The notes under the pieces were generated by a model that was not told the DNA's origin, ran no database searches, and saw nothing but the letters and a program-made list of their open reading frames with translations. From Podospora bellae-mahoneyi (lineage: Eukaryota; Ascomycota; Sordariomycetes; Sordariales; Podosporaceae), in contig NC_085883.1 of assembly GCF_035222275.1 (NCBI RefSeq), positions 3,658,001-3,722,000 on the forward strand: a stretch of 64,000 nt of DNA, in the 5' to 3' direction. The translations under genes and the position numbers were made by a program. Positions 12,888 to 25,300 of this stretch are shown piece after piece (the first letter of the stretch is position 1; every line of letters begins with the position of its first letter).

Positions 12888-14258
12888 TCTGACAGATGAA
12901 TGATCTGATACTTGCAGAAAGAAATAAGCGAGAGTGCTGAACATGAATGGTAAGGTATGTGGTTGATGCTGATGCTGTGGCTCAGGTAGTATGGGTTGTC
13001 AAGGTATGAGAGACAGACTTGAGACGGACAGACATCGCGAATATATAGCCTTGACAAGCCCCCCAACTGATGCTGTCGTGGGATGCCCCATGGAACACAA
13101 AAGCAGCTGGAGTGAAGTGAATGGCGATGTGTGTGGGGTCATATCACCAATGTGAATCGCCTCAGGGGCCAGTGGTGGCCCTTGACGATATTGGGTGTAC
13201 ATATGGAGGCCGGGTCAGACTTCGGATGAAGCGCGATTTGGCATCATGAAGCTGAAATGGATCAAGCTGAAGTGGTGGGTCATGGTGAGTTCTACGGAGA
13301 CCGCGAGGTTGTGGTCGCCCAAGTGGGATGAAAGTGGTGTTCAATATTGACCAGACTGCAGCCAAAGTGGCCAATGCAGAGACTTGGTGGCCATTTCCCC
13401 ACACACTTTCCGCACTTGTGTGGTCTGTCAATGAGAACATGAAACGCACTGGAATGCCAAGTGCGTGGGTCGCTCCCGTCGCTTGAAGGCCATCGTGAAA
13501 CAGATTTGGAGTGACAATATGGGGTCGTGGCTTTGGCCGTTGGAGATGCGGCACGACACCCATTAGCGCGCCCACTAATACCCGACCAGAGGCTACTCAC
13601 ATGGGGCTGTGAGATGATTAGTCGCTCTATAGGGCTGAAAGATGGGCGGGAGCATGCGCCGTGCCGCGGGGGAAGCACCGAGCTCGGTATCCCGATGCTC
13701 GTCTGAAATACGTCGGACGACCCACTCGGCTCCCTCGCACCTAGATGGCCAGCATTGGCCATCGTCTATCCGTCCCTTCAACATCCACCTGGCGTCCGAC
13801 TCCGTGTCTTGGGTTAGTTGCTCCTCGGTGGCTCTCGGATGTCTTTCGGACACTTGAATCCTTGATATATAGAGAAATATTACCGTTCTTTTCGACCCAA
13901 CACAATTACAGCTCTATACCTTACCCGCTGTCGACGAATTACATGTCCCGAAAAACCATCTACACATAGAAGCTGAGATCACATAGTAAATACTGAACAC
14001 TTGATGGTGAATCGAATATGAGGAAGTGGCTGTACCGTTTAGAGATCCCAGCTGAACAGCTGGCTCGACACAACTTCGGAGCTTTGACCATACGGCGACG
14101 CTGAATCATTGGGGGCAATGACATCACAGTGCCATTTTCTGCTTACACATGACTCGCCTGTTATTTCTATCCCTGCCTTTTTCTGCAAGCTCACCGTTCC
14201 TACTTGTTTCGCCTCATGATTCAGCTCCGCACCCCGCCGCCTGAATGGGACCACGGAC
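12888..14258. other. Intergenic region without a recognisable gene
   Basis: The first 180 bases are the promoter of the secreted-protein gene, with TATATA at 13038-13043 on the side expected for minus-strand transcription. The rest holds only short overlapping frames with no family resemblance. No transposon ends or tandem arrays were seen. Confidence 0.4.
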
Positions 14259-16014
14259 CTACAGAACCCAGGTGTCATTCCAGACAGGGATGCTCTGCGG
14301 ATTCCAGAAGACATCTCCAGGATCGAGGTCTCTTTTCACCGAATTCAGTCTTTTCAAACAGTGGTTTCCCATAGTAGAGATGCCACGCCTCGTCCCTATC
14401 TAGTTCAGGGTCAATGTAGTTGAGATAGGCGTTATACGACCGGTTCATGGCACTGGTCATGGCGTCGTTCAGTCCGTCTAGAAACTGAATACCGCGCTGG
14501 GGGTAACTCTGGTCAAGAGGTACGTTGCCATCTAGCAGAATTAGTTGTTTACCATGACTGAGCCTGACCTGACGCGAAAGCAACAGCAGGGGAAACTCAC
14601 AATTCTGCACCACCCACAGATCGTCAAACCCCGAATAAGCCGCCCAGCTCCCATTCTTTCCCTCAGCGCCAATCTGACTGTCGGGACTACCATACAGACT
14701 GATGATGCTAAACCACGAGATTGGCGCATTTAGGCCCCGTCCGGCACTGTACGCATACTCGGAAAACTTTCGTATCGGCTCCTCCGCAAACGAGACATTT
14801 GTCGAAACAGACTTGGCATAGAAGTTGTCCTGCTGCAAAAACCCATGCAAGGGCACCGTCAAGTTCCCTTCCCCGCCAAGCATGGCCAGAGATGTGATCC
14901 GGTCGGTTAGTTCAACGGAACTCTCGTTAAGAGCAGGCGGAACAGGGAGCGCCTCCAACAAGGCCGGTGCAACCGTCTTGTTGAAGGACTCGACCGAGCC
15001 GAACCAAGTTCCGTGCACAGTGTACGAGGTTGCATTGCCGCCTAGTGTGACTCCGAGGCCTAGGTTACGACCGACAACCGGCGAGTACAACGAGAATTTC
15101 TGCACCCCCATAAAGACAGCCGTCGCGTTTTCGATTGAGTCAAGAGCTTGGGGGAAGGAATACGAAAATTTGATATCGACTTCGGGAGCCGTTGAAGTTT
15201 GAAGGTAGAATGTGGTGACAATCCCAAACGAGTCTGCTGCTCCTCGGAGTGCCTGTCGCCAACCATCCTGTTAGCTACCCCTGAACGCGAACATGTGGGT
15301 GTAAACAAAGGGTTGGGGTTCTACTCCCTGGCAAAAAGGGGTTGAAGTAGAGAAATATCACCCCTGTCCTCAATCAGGGATAACACTCACATAGTAAACA
15401 TCACCCAACGTCTCATTATCAATCTTGACAAAACTCCCATTCGCCAACACTAGATCCAGCCCGATAATCTGCTCCAACGCCAGACCAAACGCGCGCGATG
15501 AATACCCGTACCCGCCATGTGTGAAGTGTCCACCAATTCCTACACCAGGACAAGTGCCGTGCCCCAAGGCTCGACGTCCTTGGTCCCATATACCCTGCGC
15601 CAGGTTCCCCAACCTCACACCTCCCCCAACAGCAGCTATCCCAGTTCTGTTATCTAGCGAGACGGAGTTAAAGTTCTCGAGATCGATCATCAAGATCCCG
15701 TTGTGGCCGCCGGTGCTATATGATGCGTAGGAATGCCCTCCCGACTTGGCTTGGACAGGAATGCCATATTTACTTGCGCAGCTGATCGCGGCGGGGATGT
15801 ATTGCAGGCGCTCGTTGAAGGTCGTCGCGTAGGTTGGCCATTGGGGGTCGGTCAAGGTGATAAACGGGGAGGTCGAGTTGGATAGACACTGGAGCAGGTA
15901 CTGGTAGGGCTTTGTCCAGGTGGTGGTGTTGAAGGTTGGTTGGATGACCTGTGATTTCGCATGGAGGGAGGCGCTGGCCAGCACCAGTGAGATGAGAATT
16001 GGTATGTATGTCAT
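14259..16014 (-). pseudogene. BBE-type FAD-linked oxidase, frameshifted near the C-terminus
   Basis: Three exons (16014-15391, 15252-14601, 14531-14259) with good splice sites encode a secreted FAD oxidase of the berberine-bridge family, about 515 residues. A signal peptide (MTYIPILISLVLASASLHA) is followed by the FAD domain with both residues for bicovalent flavin attachment: His in SGGHSYASYSTGG and Cys in HGTCPGVGIGGH. The C-terminal BBE motif is present (RDLDPGDVFWNPQSIPVW), but it lies one base out of frame with the upstream exon. The shift falls near 14355-14375, just after YYGK. Without correction the frame ends at 14275 with an unrelated tail of about 30 residues. It could be a real recent mutation or a one-base sequence error. 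Enzymes of this family oxidise sugars, alcohols or secondary metabolites; the substrate here is unknown. Confidence 0.75.
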
Positions 16015-17845
16015 GATTGCAAGTTAATGGGACATCGCATATCGTTGTGACAAAGTGCGACACTCGTATTTGTCGAGGCGGGGGCCTAGCTTATACTTCC
16101 GGCTTCATTTTCGAGCTCATTATTCTCAAGTTGGAGTCGAGCTAGAGCTTGCATCCCGATCTGGGCATACAACAAAGGCTTTGACGGAACTGGGTCCGTC
16201 GTCTGACTTCACGGTGTTCTGGCTGGCCAGTGGCTGTTCCAAGCTGTTGTGACCAATTCCCCAGTCCAGTGCTGTCCCGAATAACTGGGATTGCGTCTGG
16301 ATTAGTGACATCGTACACGATGTAAACGAGGAATGTTGTTGCTGGCACAGTAACAGACGCGTGTACAGAATGTTGCAATTCCAGCTTTGTGAAGGGATTC
16401 CATAAGCAGCCCTTCATATACTACATTACATAGATTATGCGGCGCCCAGACTACGCTATGCAACATTATGAACGAAATGTGGGTCTGGCTCAGCGGCTAT
16501 GGCCTAGGATCGTCCACGACATATCAACGCTAACCCAACAACACATTTCATAGCAAATTAGTCTGACGTTAATTTGGTGCAGTGTTAAGCCACAGTCTCA
16601 GCTCGCAACTTGGCAAAACAAGATCTGGAAGAACTCTCCAGTTCGAACCTTGGAAGAGGAGCAGAAGAGAAGATTTTCGCCCCCCAGAAGACCCCCAAAT
16701 ATATGCAAGAAAAGCGCACAAGAAATGTTGCGTAGGTATAAATGAGAAAACGAGATTGAATCTCAGATTGAAGTCAGACCAAAAGTAGTTGGGACCTGTG
16801 AAGGTATGACCACTGTATTGATGAAACGCCAGCTGATTGGCTCAAGGGGCCAATTCCCCTTCAGCCCTTTTTTATGCCAGCTTTCCTGCTGAGGGACTGT
16901 TTTTAGGAGGAAAGGCATAATGTTTGTTGTTTTTACAGCAAGTACGTCCCTGCATAATTGACTAGAACTACCTAGCCGGAACAGGGACATTGTGGAAGAG
17001 AAGTGCTGCTTAACGGGGATCTATCTACTGCTGCGTGGGTTGGGGGAATAGAAAGATATGGATACGACAGGCGAAAGTGAATGTGAACTCTGTAAAGGCG
17101 CAATGAAATAACGTACTAGAGTTTGTGCAACTAACATACGATGCTGACGGACCGACCTTATGCTATCTTATAAATCCAACCTCGGTATTGCAAGCCCGAC
17201 AACCGAAGCCTTCGGTTATTACCAACTCATTTCTCACTGTGCGACGACGCGTCTAATAAGTCCAGGCATTCCAATAGTACCAGTTAATATAACCATGTTT
17301 TGAATGAGCTAAATACATGCCGTCTCAGCATCTATACGGGGATTAACACTACCCCTGCATCCCCCCTTTTCGTAGACCTTTGCATCTAGGCGTGATGCTT
17401 CACTTCAAAGTTGGCGTCGATACAATCTATCAATGATAAGGCCGCTTGGGACCACAATCTACTGATGTTATAGATGTAACAGTTTTCAAACAGCCTTATG
17501 CATGTCACATGACACTATGTGATCTTCTAGATATCTTGCCCATATCGTCCCTTGTACAATACACATCCATCTTAACCATTCAGCAGGGTCGTGACAATAT
17601 CTGACACACAATCTGGAGATTCGTGAAGCCAATGGAACAAATAGATACCTTGTTGGCTTTACTGCATTCCGCATTGGAACGTCTGGGTCACGAGAATATG
17701 TTCACAGCCAATTACAGGTAACGTATAAATGCCGCCAATGGACCCTTTTTCACCTACCAAACCGGTGAACTATGATCACCTGACTTTGCAAACGCTACTC
17801 ACACTACATATTCTCTTGCCAAGCGCCCACACACCTCGAAACACA
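16015..17845. other. Intergenic region without a recognisable gene
   Basis: Relatively AT-rich DNA upstream of the FAD oxidase. Only short frames occur, with no family match, no tRNA-like cloverleaf and no transposase remnants. It separates the oxidase from the decayed acyltransferase and the NRPS cluster and may mark the cluster boundary. Confidence 0.4.
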
Positions 17846-18844
17846 CTTGGACGGCTCGCCTCTTGGAGACATTCCCACTGACGGTTGTCGATTAGCATGC
17901 ACTAGTCACATACGCACGACTTGTGTACGGCTTTCGATTCCCCGACACCGACAAAATACCGGCTGTAGTAGACTATCTCCTGAAAGGCTTGCACAGGGTC
18001 TTCAAACGCTGGCCGTTCCTGGCCGGCCAAGTCGTGCACCCAGCCGATTCAACCACGCCTCAAGTCGTATACAGCGAGGATCTCAACAACTTTAATATCA
18101 ATGTCTTTCCTCATGAGGTTTTCTGCCATGAAGTCCTGACCAAGAAAAAGTTCCCTTACACATACGAGCAGATCCTTGACCTCGGTATTCCGCCTGCGTT
18201 GATGGAGCAAAATATTTTCTCTCTATCTCTCTCTCTCTCACCGGCGAGAGTTGCCACCCCCTGACGCTCAAGGCTAGCTTCATGAAGGTGGTTTGCTTCT
18301 CTGTATTGCCTCACATCACACTGTTCGTGATGGAATCAATCTACTTCAAGTGCTCGAAAGCATTCCTGGTTACCCTAAGCTGCCAGTCACATCCGAAACT
18401 GGAAGCTGCATCAATCTTAGGAAGGACTTTAACAGCAGAGCAATCCCACCTCCACAGTCAATTCCCTGTACATCTCACCCTCGTGGCCTTCAACTTCCCC
18501 CGTCAAAGCCTGTTGCTCCCTCCTCACCCGACCATCAACCCCAAACCCCTTCCAATATTGCACAAATCGCCACCGCCGCCCTCAAAAATACGCTACAGCA
18601 TCCAATCCATCATCGCCAGCACCTCCACCGATCCCAACATCACCCCCTCATTATCCAAGCACCTAGCAACCCTCTCCTCCACTCCGCCGCATGGCCTCGC
18701 CATAGCCCACCAAAACACAGTCCAGCAGTCAACTCCTCCTCCTGGAGCTTCCTCGGCGTAGACGTCCGGTTCGGTATCCTCAGGACGGTCAACAGCCGGC
18801 CAGACTGGGCGGGAAAACGTGGAGTGCCAACGACGGGAGCATGA
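17846..18844 (+). pseudogene. Decayed fungal acyltransferase (trichothecene 3-O-acetyltransferase/BAHD-like)
   Basis: Conserved pieces of a PF02458-type acyltransferase occur in order but in different frames: LETFPLTVVD then an in-frame TAG (17893-17895), YARLVYGFRFPDTDK with a following FKRWPFLAGQV segment, a break at a CT microsatellite (18222-18239), a piece GESCHPLTLKASFMK in a second frame, then LLLCIASHHTVRDG in a third, carrying the HHxxxDG active-site motif (18313-18330). A late piece (SFLGVDVRFGI near 18750) fits the C-terminal part of the family. At least one nonsense codon and two frameshifts make it non-functional as it stands. If ancestral to the cluster, it could once have acylated the product; this is an inference from position only. 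Confidence 0.7.
18222..18239 (+). repeat. CT microsatellite at the acyltransferase frameshift
   Basis: A run of imperfect CT repeats (TCTCTATCTCTCTCTCTC) sits exactly where the acyltransferase reading frame is lost, so replication slippage here is a likely cause of one of the frameshifts. Confidence 0.7.
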
Positions 18845-19353
18845 ACATCCTTCCGCGACGCCAGGGGAACGAACGACAGGCAGGGACAGAAGAACAAGAG
18901 GGTAAATGGGAGGTTTTGCTAGCGTTGAATGAGGAGATATGACGTTTGTCTGCAATGAGCTGAGAGCCATCGGGCTGTTGAAAAGCTCAACATTTGGATG
19001 GCGGCACAAAGCCAAGTAGGTACCAGTACGAACGTTCACAAAGATTGAGAGTGATAAGTAGAGTAGTAACAAGTTTGGTTCTAGAAAATGAACTTATGAA
19101 AGGAGAATAAAACCGCCTAGATATAAACACCACCCAACACCTCGTGTTCTGTAAAAATCTGCAGAAATTTCAAGTAACTACTCCAAATACCAACTGAAAT
19201 CAAGAGACTGTAAAAACAGTGGAAAAACAAAAACTGCCCGAATAGCTACCAACCTTGTCTCACCACAACGGCGTTGCCCCCTTTTCACTTGGTCAGTATC
19301 CCATCCTTTATCTTTCCTCGTTAACATTTGCCCACGCCATCTTCAATACCTGC
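18845..19353. other. 3' flank of the NRPS gene
   Basis: Downstream region of the minus-strand NRPS and the end of the acyltransferase remnant. AT-rich near 19080-19250. No gene was seen. Confidence 0.4.
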
Positions 19354-22300
19354 TCAAATAGTAGCCTGCACCCTCTGTCCTTTAGCCTTAGGCTTAACCA
19401 TGAACTTCTTCGCCATCCTCACAATATTCACCACCTTGGCAAACGAGTTGTCGTCCTGATGGACACTAGGCACCGTCAAAATGCTAGCTCTGTCACCCTG
19501 GTGCCCAGCCGTAGTGGTTCTCCTGTCATCGATAGTTGAGGCCGCGCCAGATAGAGAAGCAACGACAGCCATGTGGCCCCTCAAGGTGGCATGGTCAATC
19601 AAATCCTCCAACCTGGGCTCCGGCAAACCTTTTTGTTCCAGTAGCAATGCTACCTGCGCAAGATCAACAATGTCTCCTCCGACAGCGAAGAAAGATGTGT
19701 CCATATCAATGGTATCGTCAGTCGCTGGCAGACTCAGTACCTGGAACCAGGCCTTCTTGACTAGTGTGGAGAGGTTGTCGATCTGGCTTTTCTTGACATG
19801 TCGCAAGCGGGATACAGCAAAAGTATCCTCGTCGTTGTCTTGTGTGGAAATATCGTTGAACGGCAACTGATGAGCGGCACCAGAAATATCAGTGTCCGAC
19901 GGCAGTGGTGTATCAGGGTTGGCGCAAAACAATTCTGCGGCGCTGCAGAGCATGTCCAATGCGCGCTCAGCAAACTCGCGGGGAACTGGGCCGTCTTCGG
20001 CAAAGCTGAGCATTATCTCGTACATATCAGCTCCATCACTTTCCGCTCGCTGTGAAAAGATAGAGAGATCAGAAAAGTCTTCGTCAGCACCTGCTGCGCA
20101 CCCCACGCGGTAGTCAACATCGCCAAGTCTCACATGAGTGCTTTGGTCGACATTTTGGTGTTGGACTGTGGTGGTGAAGTAGGTCCAACGAGGCCAGCTG
20201 GTGCAATGACGAACAATGTCACGGAAGCCAAGGACCTCGTGTGGCATATTCGCAACTTGCTGCTCCTGAACCTGATTAAGAACCTTCCTCGCTGTGCTGC
20301 CGGCCGTGCCAAACTTGACACGAACTGGAAGTAGATTGAGACAAGGGCCAATCATGCTCTCAACGCCGGCGACTGATGCATTGCGGCCGCTGACAGTGTG
20401 GCCAAACACCACATCGTTGCTGGCCGAGACTTGCGCCAGGACATAGGCCCAGGCAGCCTTGACAACAGTTGCGGTTGTGACGCGGCCCGAGTCCACAAGG
20501 GGCAAATAAACAACCTTTTTCAGACAGGCGGTTGCTCCAGTCCCGGCTCTCCGATAGTTTGGCCCCATGCGGCGGACAACCTCGGTCATGGATGAACCGT
20601 GAAGAAGCTTCTTCCAGTGTTGGTAATGTTCCGATGTCAAGGTGCCAGCAGATGCACGTAGATAATTTGCAAAAGATGGTGGACGCTCCACCGACTCGCC
20701 ACGATACTCGGCAACAAGAGCATCCAGGATCTTCGGGAAGCACACACCGTCATATTGGGCATGAGAAATCCGCAGGAGGACTCTGTGGCGAGTGCTTTGG
20801 CGACAGCGCAGAACCGTAAACTGCACGAACTGTTCGCCGAGACGTGGGGTTGTCTCCCCATCGACGTCGAGCTCTCCTTCAAACCCACCTCGTCTCTGCA
20901 TCTCCTGTGTAGCAGTATCGAGCTGATCTTCGTTTTCCACCTCCATAACGTGGAAGGCTGGCCGAACTGTCCGCAAGACTACTTGGAGGAATCGCCCGCC
21001 TGAAGGCACGAAGACGGTGCGGAGAATATCCAGGGACTGCACCAGACGGAAGCATGCTCGTTTCAGCCGGACCAAGTTGACAAGCCCATCGCCATCCAAG
21101 TAGAAGTAGTTGAGCATCCAGCGAGATCTGAGAAGCGAGCCGGCGACTGCCAATGATTGGAAGTCGGTGGCGGGAAGAACGTCAGATAACCCCCCTCTAA
21201 AGACACCCGTTTGAGGGACAATGTCCGTCTGAAGGAAAGCGTCAACATTGGATGCCGCCAGAAGGGAGAATCGCTCGTATTCGTGGGAATCCTGAAGCAT
21301 GGAGGCTGTCATGTTGGTGAATCCATCGGCCCCGTTTGCCGTTGACTCATCTGAAGCGTACGTATCGGCGGCGCTTGCGCTCGCAGCCATGTCATCCAGG
21401 CATGGATTTCGGAAAACGTCAGCGACTGTGAGGGCAAGCCCATGGTCCTTGGCTTCACCCACCAGCTTCATGGCCGTGATACTATCACCGCCAAGTTCGA
21501 AAAAGCTGTCTGGCCCGCTGATGGAATCTTGTGGAATGTCCAACAATGCACTCCACAACGTCAGAAGTGTGGTTTTGTGCGAAGTGCTCCGTGGTCCTTG
21601 CGACGGGACAGTCTGGAAAGAGTCGGCACTGGAAGATGTCCGTCCGCTGCTAGGAATACTCTCGGGCTCCAGGTCTCCGGCAGTGGAGCGGTGTGAGATG
21701 GCCAGGTCCAGAGCGGCAACAGACTTTGCTGGCTGGGAAATGAATGCATTGAGAATGCTGGCCATGGTTTGTGCCATTTCTTCAGCCTGCTCAGCCGTGA
21801 TGTGATTAGTCCAGTACCGAAAGACCACACCCTCGCTATTTCTCGATGTGTCAACATTGACAGTGACAGCATACTGTTGACCGTAGAGTTAGCGAAGCTC
21901 AAGATTACCAGAAGGGCTAGTAGGTGTAGCGTTGACTCACTTCACTGGGATCGTGTGCTTTTTCCATCTCGAGCCGAATTCCATCACTGCGTCCCCAATC
22001 GTTCCCGTTCCCATGGTTCTGTGTCGAGATAGAAGTGTTGTACAACGGCTTCCCGGCGAGGCCCAGCTCGTGCTGAACCCGGGCGAGAGAGCAACGCTGG
22101 AACGACACGCTCTGCAAATGCTGATCTTGAGTTGCACGGAATAAATCTTCAAGTGCCTGGGTTTCAGTGACTTGGATGCGGCAGCAGAGCATGTTGATCA
22201 GAGTCCCGACCGTTTTGTTAATCTCATCAACCGGGGCGTCGCGGTCTGCCGTCAGATACCCGAAGCAGACATCATCGCTTCCTGTGTACTTTCGCAAAAC

Positions 22301-25300
22301 AAAAGCCCATGCTGTGTGAATAATGTTTGCCAGGGTGACGTGGGCATGCTCTGACAGTTGACGCAGCTCCGAAAACCGATCGAATGGCAGGGTCAAAGAG
22401 CCGAGTCTCCTGTCGTTGGAGCTGTCGGTGGCAGTATCCTCAATGAGCTTGGGGAAATAGCAGGGCCGGATACCCTTCAGATATGTCATCCAATACTCGG
22501 TGTCGGCGCCGGCAGGTAGACTGCGGATGTACTGGACATATTTGCTGAACAGAGGGCCTGCGCGGAGCTCGAGTGACCCACTGTATGCAGAAGCAAGCTC
22601 TTGAAGGATGATGGCAAGGGAACCGCCATCAACAGCCGCGTGGTTGATTTCCAGTTTGATCACAACTCGGCCGCTTGGAGTCGTGCAGATGGTCAGTTGG
22701 TGTGGGAGCTGAGGTTGACGCTTGGACTTTCGGAGTTTGGCAGACGCGTGAATCGTCACTTGGCTCAGGCGGCCAAAGACATCTTCGTCACTGCACCTCA
22801 ACAGCACAGCACCCGAGTCTGCCCTGTTGAGCACCAGCTGATCGAAAACTGCTCCCCGTCTGCTACTCTCCACAAACACCGTTCTCAGAGCAGCGTGACG
22901 GTCGACCACTTTTTGCCATGCACGCAGGAGCTTGTTAGCATCCAACCGGTGACGACAGTCAGCGTGTTTGACATCGTAGATGCCATGGAAGAAATAGGCG
23001 TTCACATCGCGTAGCTGCCCAATCAACATGCCCTCCTGCACAGGGGTACAAGGATATATGTCTTCGACATCGGAAATAGAGTGCACTCCAAGACGTGGAA
23101 GCTCGGTCTGACTGAGCTTGTGGAGGTTACCATACGTCAGGGGTGTCAGGAGGGGATAATCGCTCAAGGTTGGCTCTGCCGGCTGTTGGACGAGAGAAGC
23201 GACCATCTTCTCGAGGGTCTGTTTGCACAGACCAACCCAACGGCGAACATCATTGAGCTTCTGAAGGCCCTTGTCATACACGAAGCTGAACTGAAGCTTG
23301 TTGTTTACCACAATGGCGGAAATTTCGAACAAAGCAAGCCTTGGTGTTTGGGGTCCCACATCGGCTACTAGCCCTTCATGGTCAGCGAGGTCGACTGCCC
23401 TCACAATCGAGTCGTCTGCATCGTCGACATTCCGGACACCACCTCCAAGGTAATTGAAAAGGACCTCCATGAGTGTCGACTTTTCTCTGTTGGCGGCAGG
23501 ATCCAGCCATTTCCTGGCAAAGTACGAACGACCGTTCTCTGGGATGCTGCGTCGCATGTCCTTGGTCCTGCGCACCGCATCTACCTCATCAACCCCGCCC
23601 GGAACATGCAAGGGACAGATCGACGTGAACCACCCGACGGTCTGAGTCAAGTCCATTTCAGAATCCGACGCTTGATCACGCCCATGGTTTTCGGCGTAGA
23701 TTGTGGGTGTGACCCGGTCTTGGAAGACCATAGAGAATGCGTGGCCAATAGCTGCCACGAACAGCTCAGATGGCTCCGTTCTGAACGTCTTGTGGCAATC
23801 AGTCAAAGCCATCTTTGTGTTTCTCTCGTCGAGTGAGAATGCTCTGGTCTCGGTTGTGCCGTATGTCAGAGGGTTGCGCACACCCCAGTACAGGGGATCA
23901 GCTGGGACCTCTTTGAAGGGGAGGAGAGTGTCCTTGTCAAGTGATGCGGTGTTGGCAGCTTGGATGGTGCACCATTCCTTGAAGGAAAGGCGTTCGTCTT
24001 GTGGCAACGAACCCGTCTCCAAGAACTGACCAAGGTCCTGGACGATGATACGCCATGAGACCATGTCGACGCACAAATGGTGGGCAATCATGGAAATGAT
24101 GGTCTCGTCTTCAGCCATGGCGTCAAAAACATCTACTCGGAACACAGGACCCCTCTCAATATCCAAGCTGTTCTGAGCCGTGGCCACGATGGCAGGAATA
24201 TCACGGCGAGAATTGACCCGGTGTTGTACGAGGCAGTAGGCATTGGCCTGTATCTGATTACTTCGTTAGTATTCGAGTGCATCACGAGACATGAGGAGGC
24301 GATCAAGGGACATACCTGTTGAACTTGTTGCTGCCAGGTACCTCTGGTCGTCTTATTGAATCGCACACGTAGCATGCTATGCCGTCCAACGATCGACTCG
24401 ATCGCCTGCTTGATGGTGTCGGATGTGATATGCCGTGCAACACTGACAGAGAAGCTTTGGTTGAAGCGTGCGTCGCCTGAGTACTTGGTGGTAGAGCTCA
24501 TGTATAAGGTCTGAATCGGTGACAGAGGGAATGACTTGTCCTCACCGCTCTCAGCCTTGGGTCCTTGATTGCTAGATGGCTCCGAGTGCGAGAACTTTGC
24601 GAGCTCCACAAGATGGACGATAGATTTGGAGCGAAGAACATCCTGAATCGACAGTTTGATCTTGGCGACACGGGCACGCGAGACCACGCCCATGGCCGTA
24701 ATACTGTCGCCACCAAGACTAAGGAATGCCTTGTTCAGTTTGATGCGATCTGCGGGGATGTTGAGCTCCTTGGCCCAGATGTCTCTCAGAGTCTTGATGG
24801 GACCGGTCACCTCGATCTCTTCTTCATCCTCCCCGGCAAGCCCAAAGTCGTGCGATATCCGTTCATACGCCGCGTCATCCAGGCTCTCAACCCATCTTCC
24901 CACCTTGACTCGATCCAACTTGCCCGACACTACCACAGGCATCCTCTCAAGAACAACCCACACAGAAGGAACCATGTAGTGCGGGAGCGAGTCTCCGAGG
25001 CTGCTCCGAATGTCGGCAATGGCAGTGCGAATTCGGGCAAGACGGTCAGCGGAACCCGCAACTGGGCAGCAATCTTGAGTGATGGAGACCTCGTCCCCAT
25101 TCTGATTGTCGCCAGGGTTGGGATGGCTGTGAGCATCACCACCAAGGGTGAGGACGCCTACCAGTTGTCGTTTGCAAGGCCCTGCCTTGGGTTGGACCAC
25201 CAATGCCAGGCTTACACGATCATCAACAGACAGGCGGCTTTCAATCTCACCCAGCTCAATCCGCTGGCCGTTGACCTTGACCTGGCCATCTCGGCGGCCG

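Noticed and set aside
19354-19700. Possible thioesterase or reductase release domain at the NRPS end
   Set aside because: The frame ends after a degenerate T domain and a short basic tail. No GxSxG or Rossmann motif is present.
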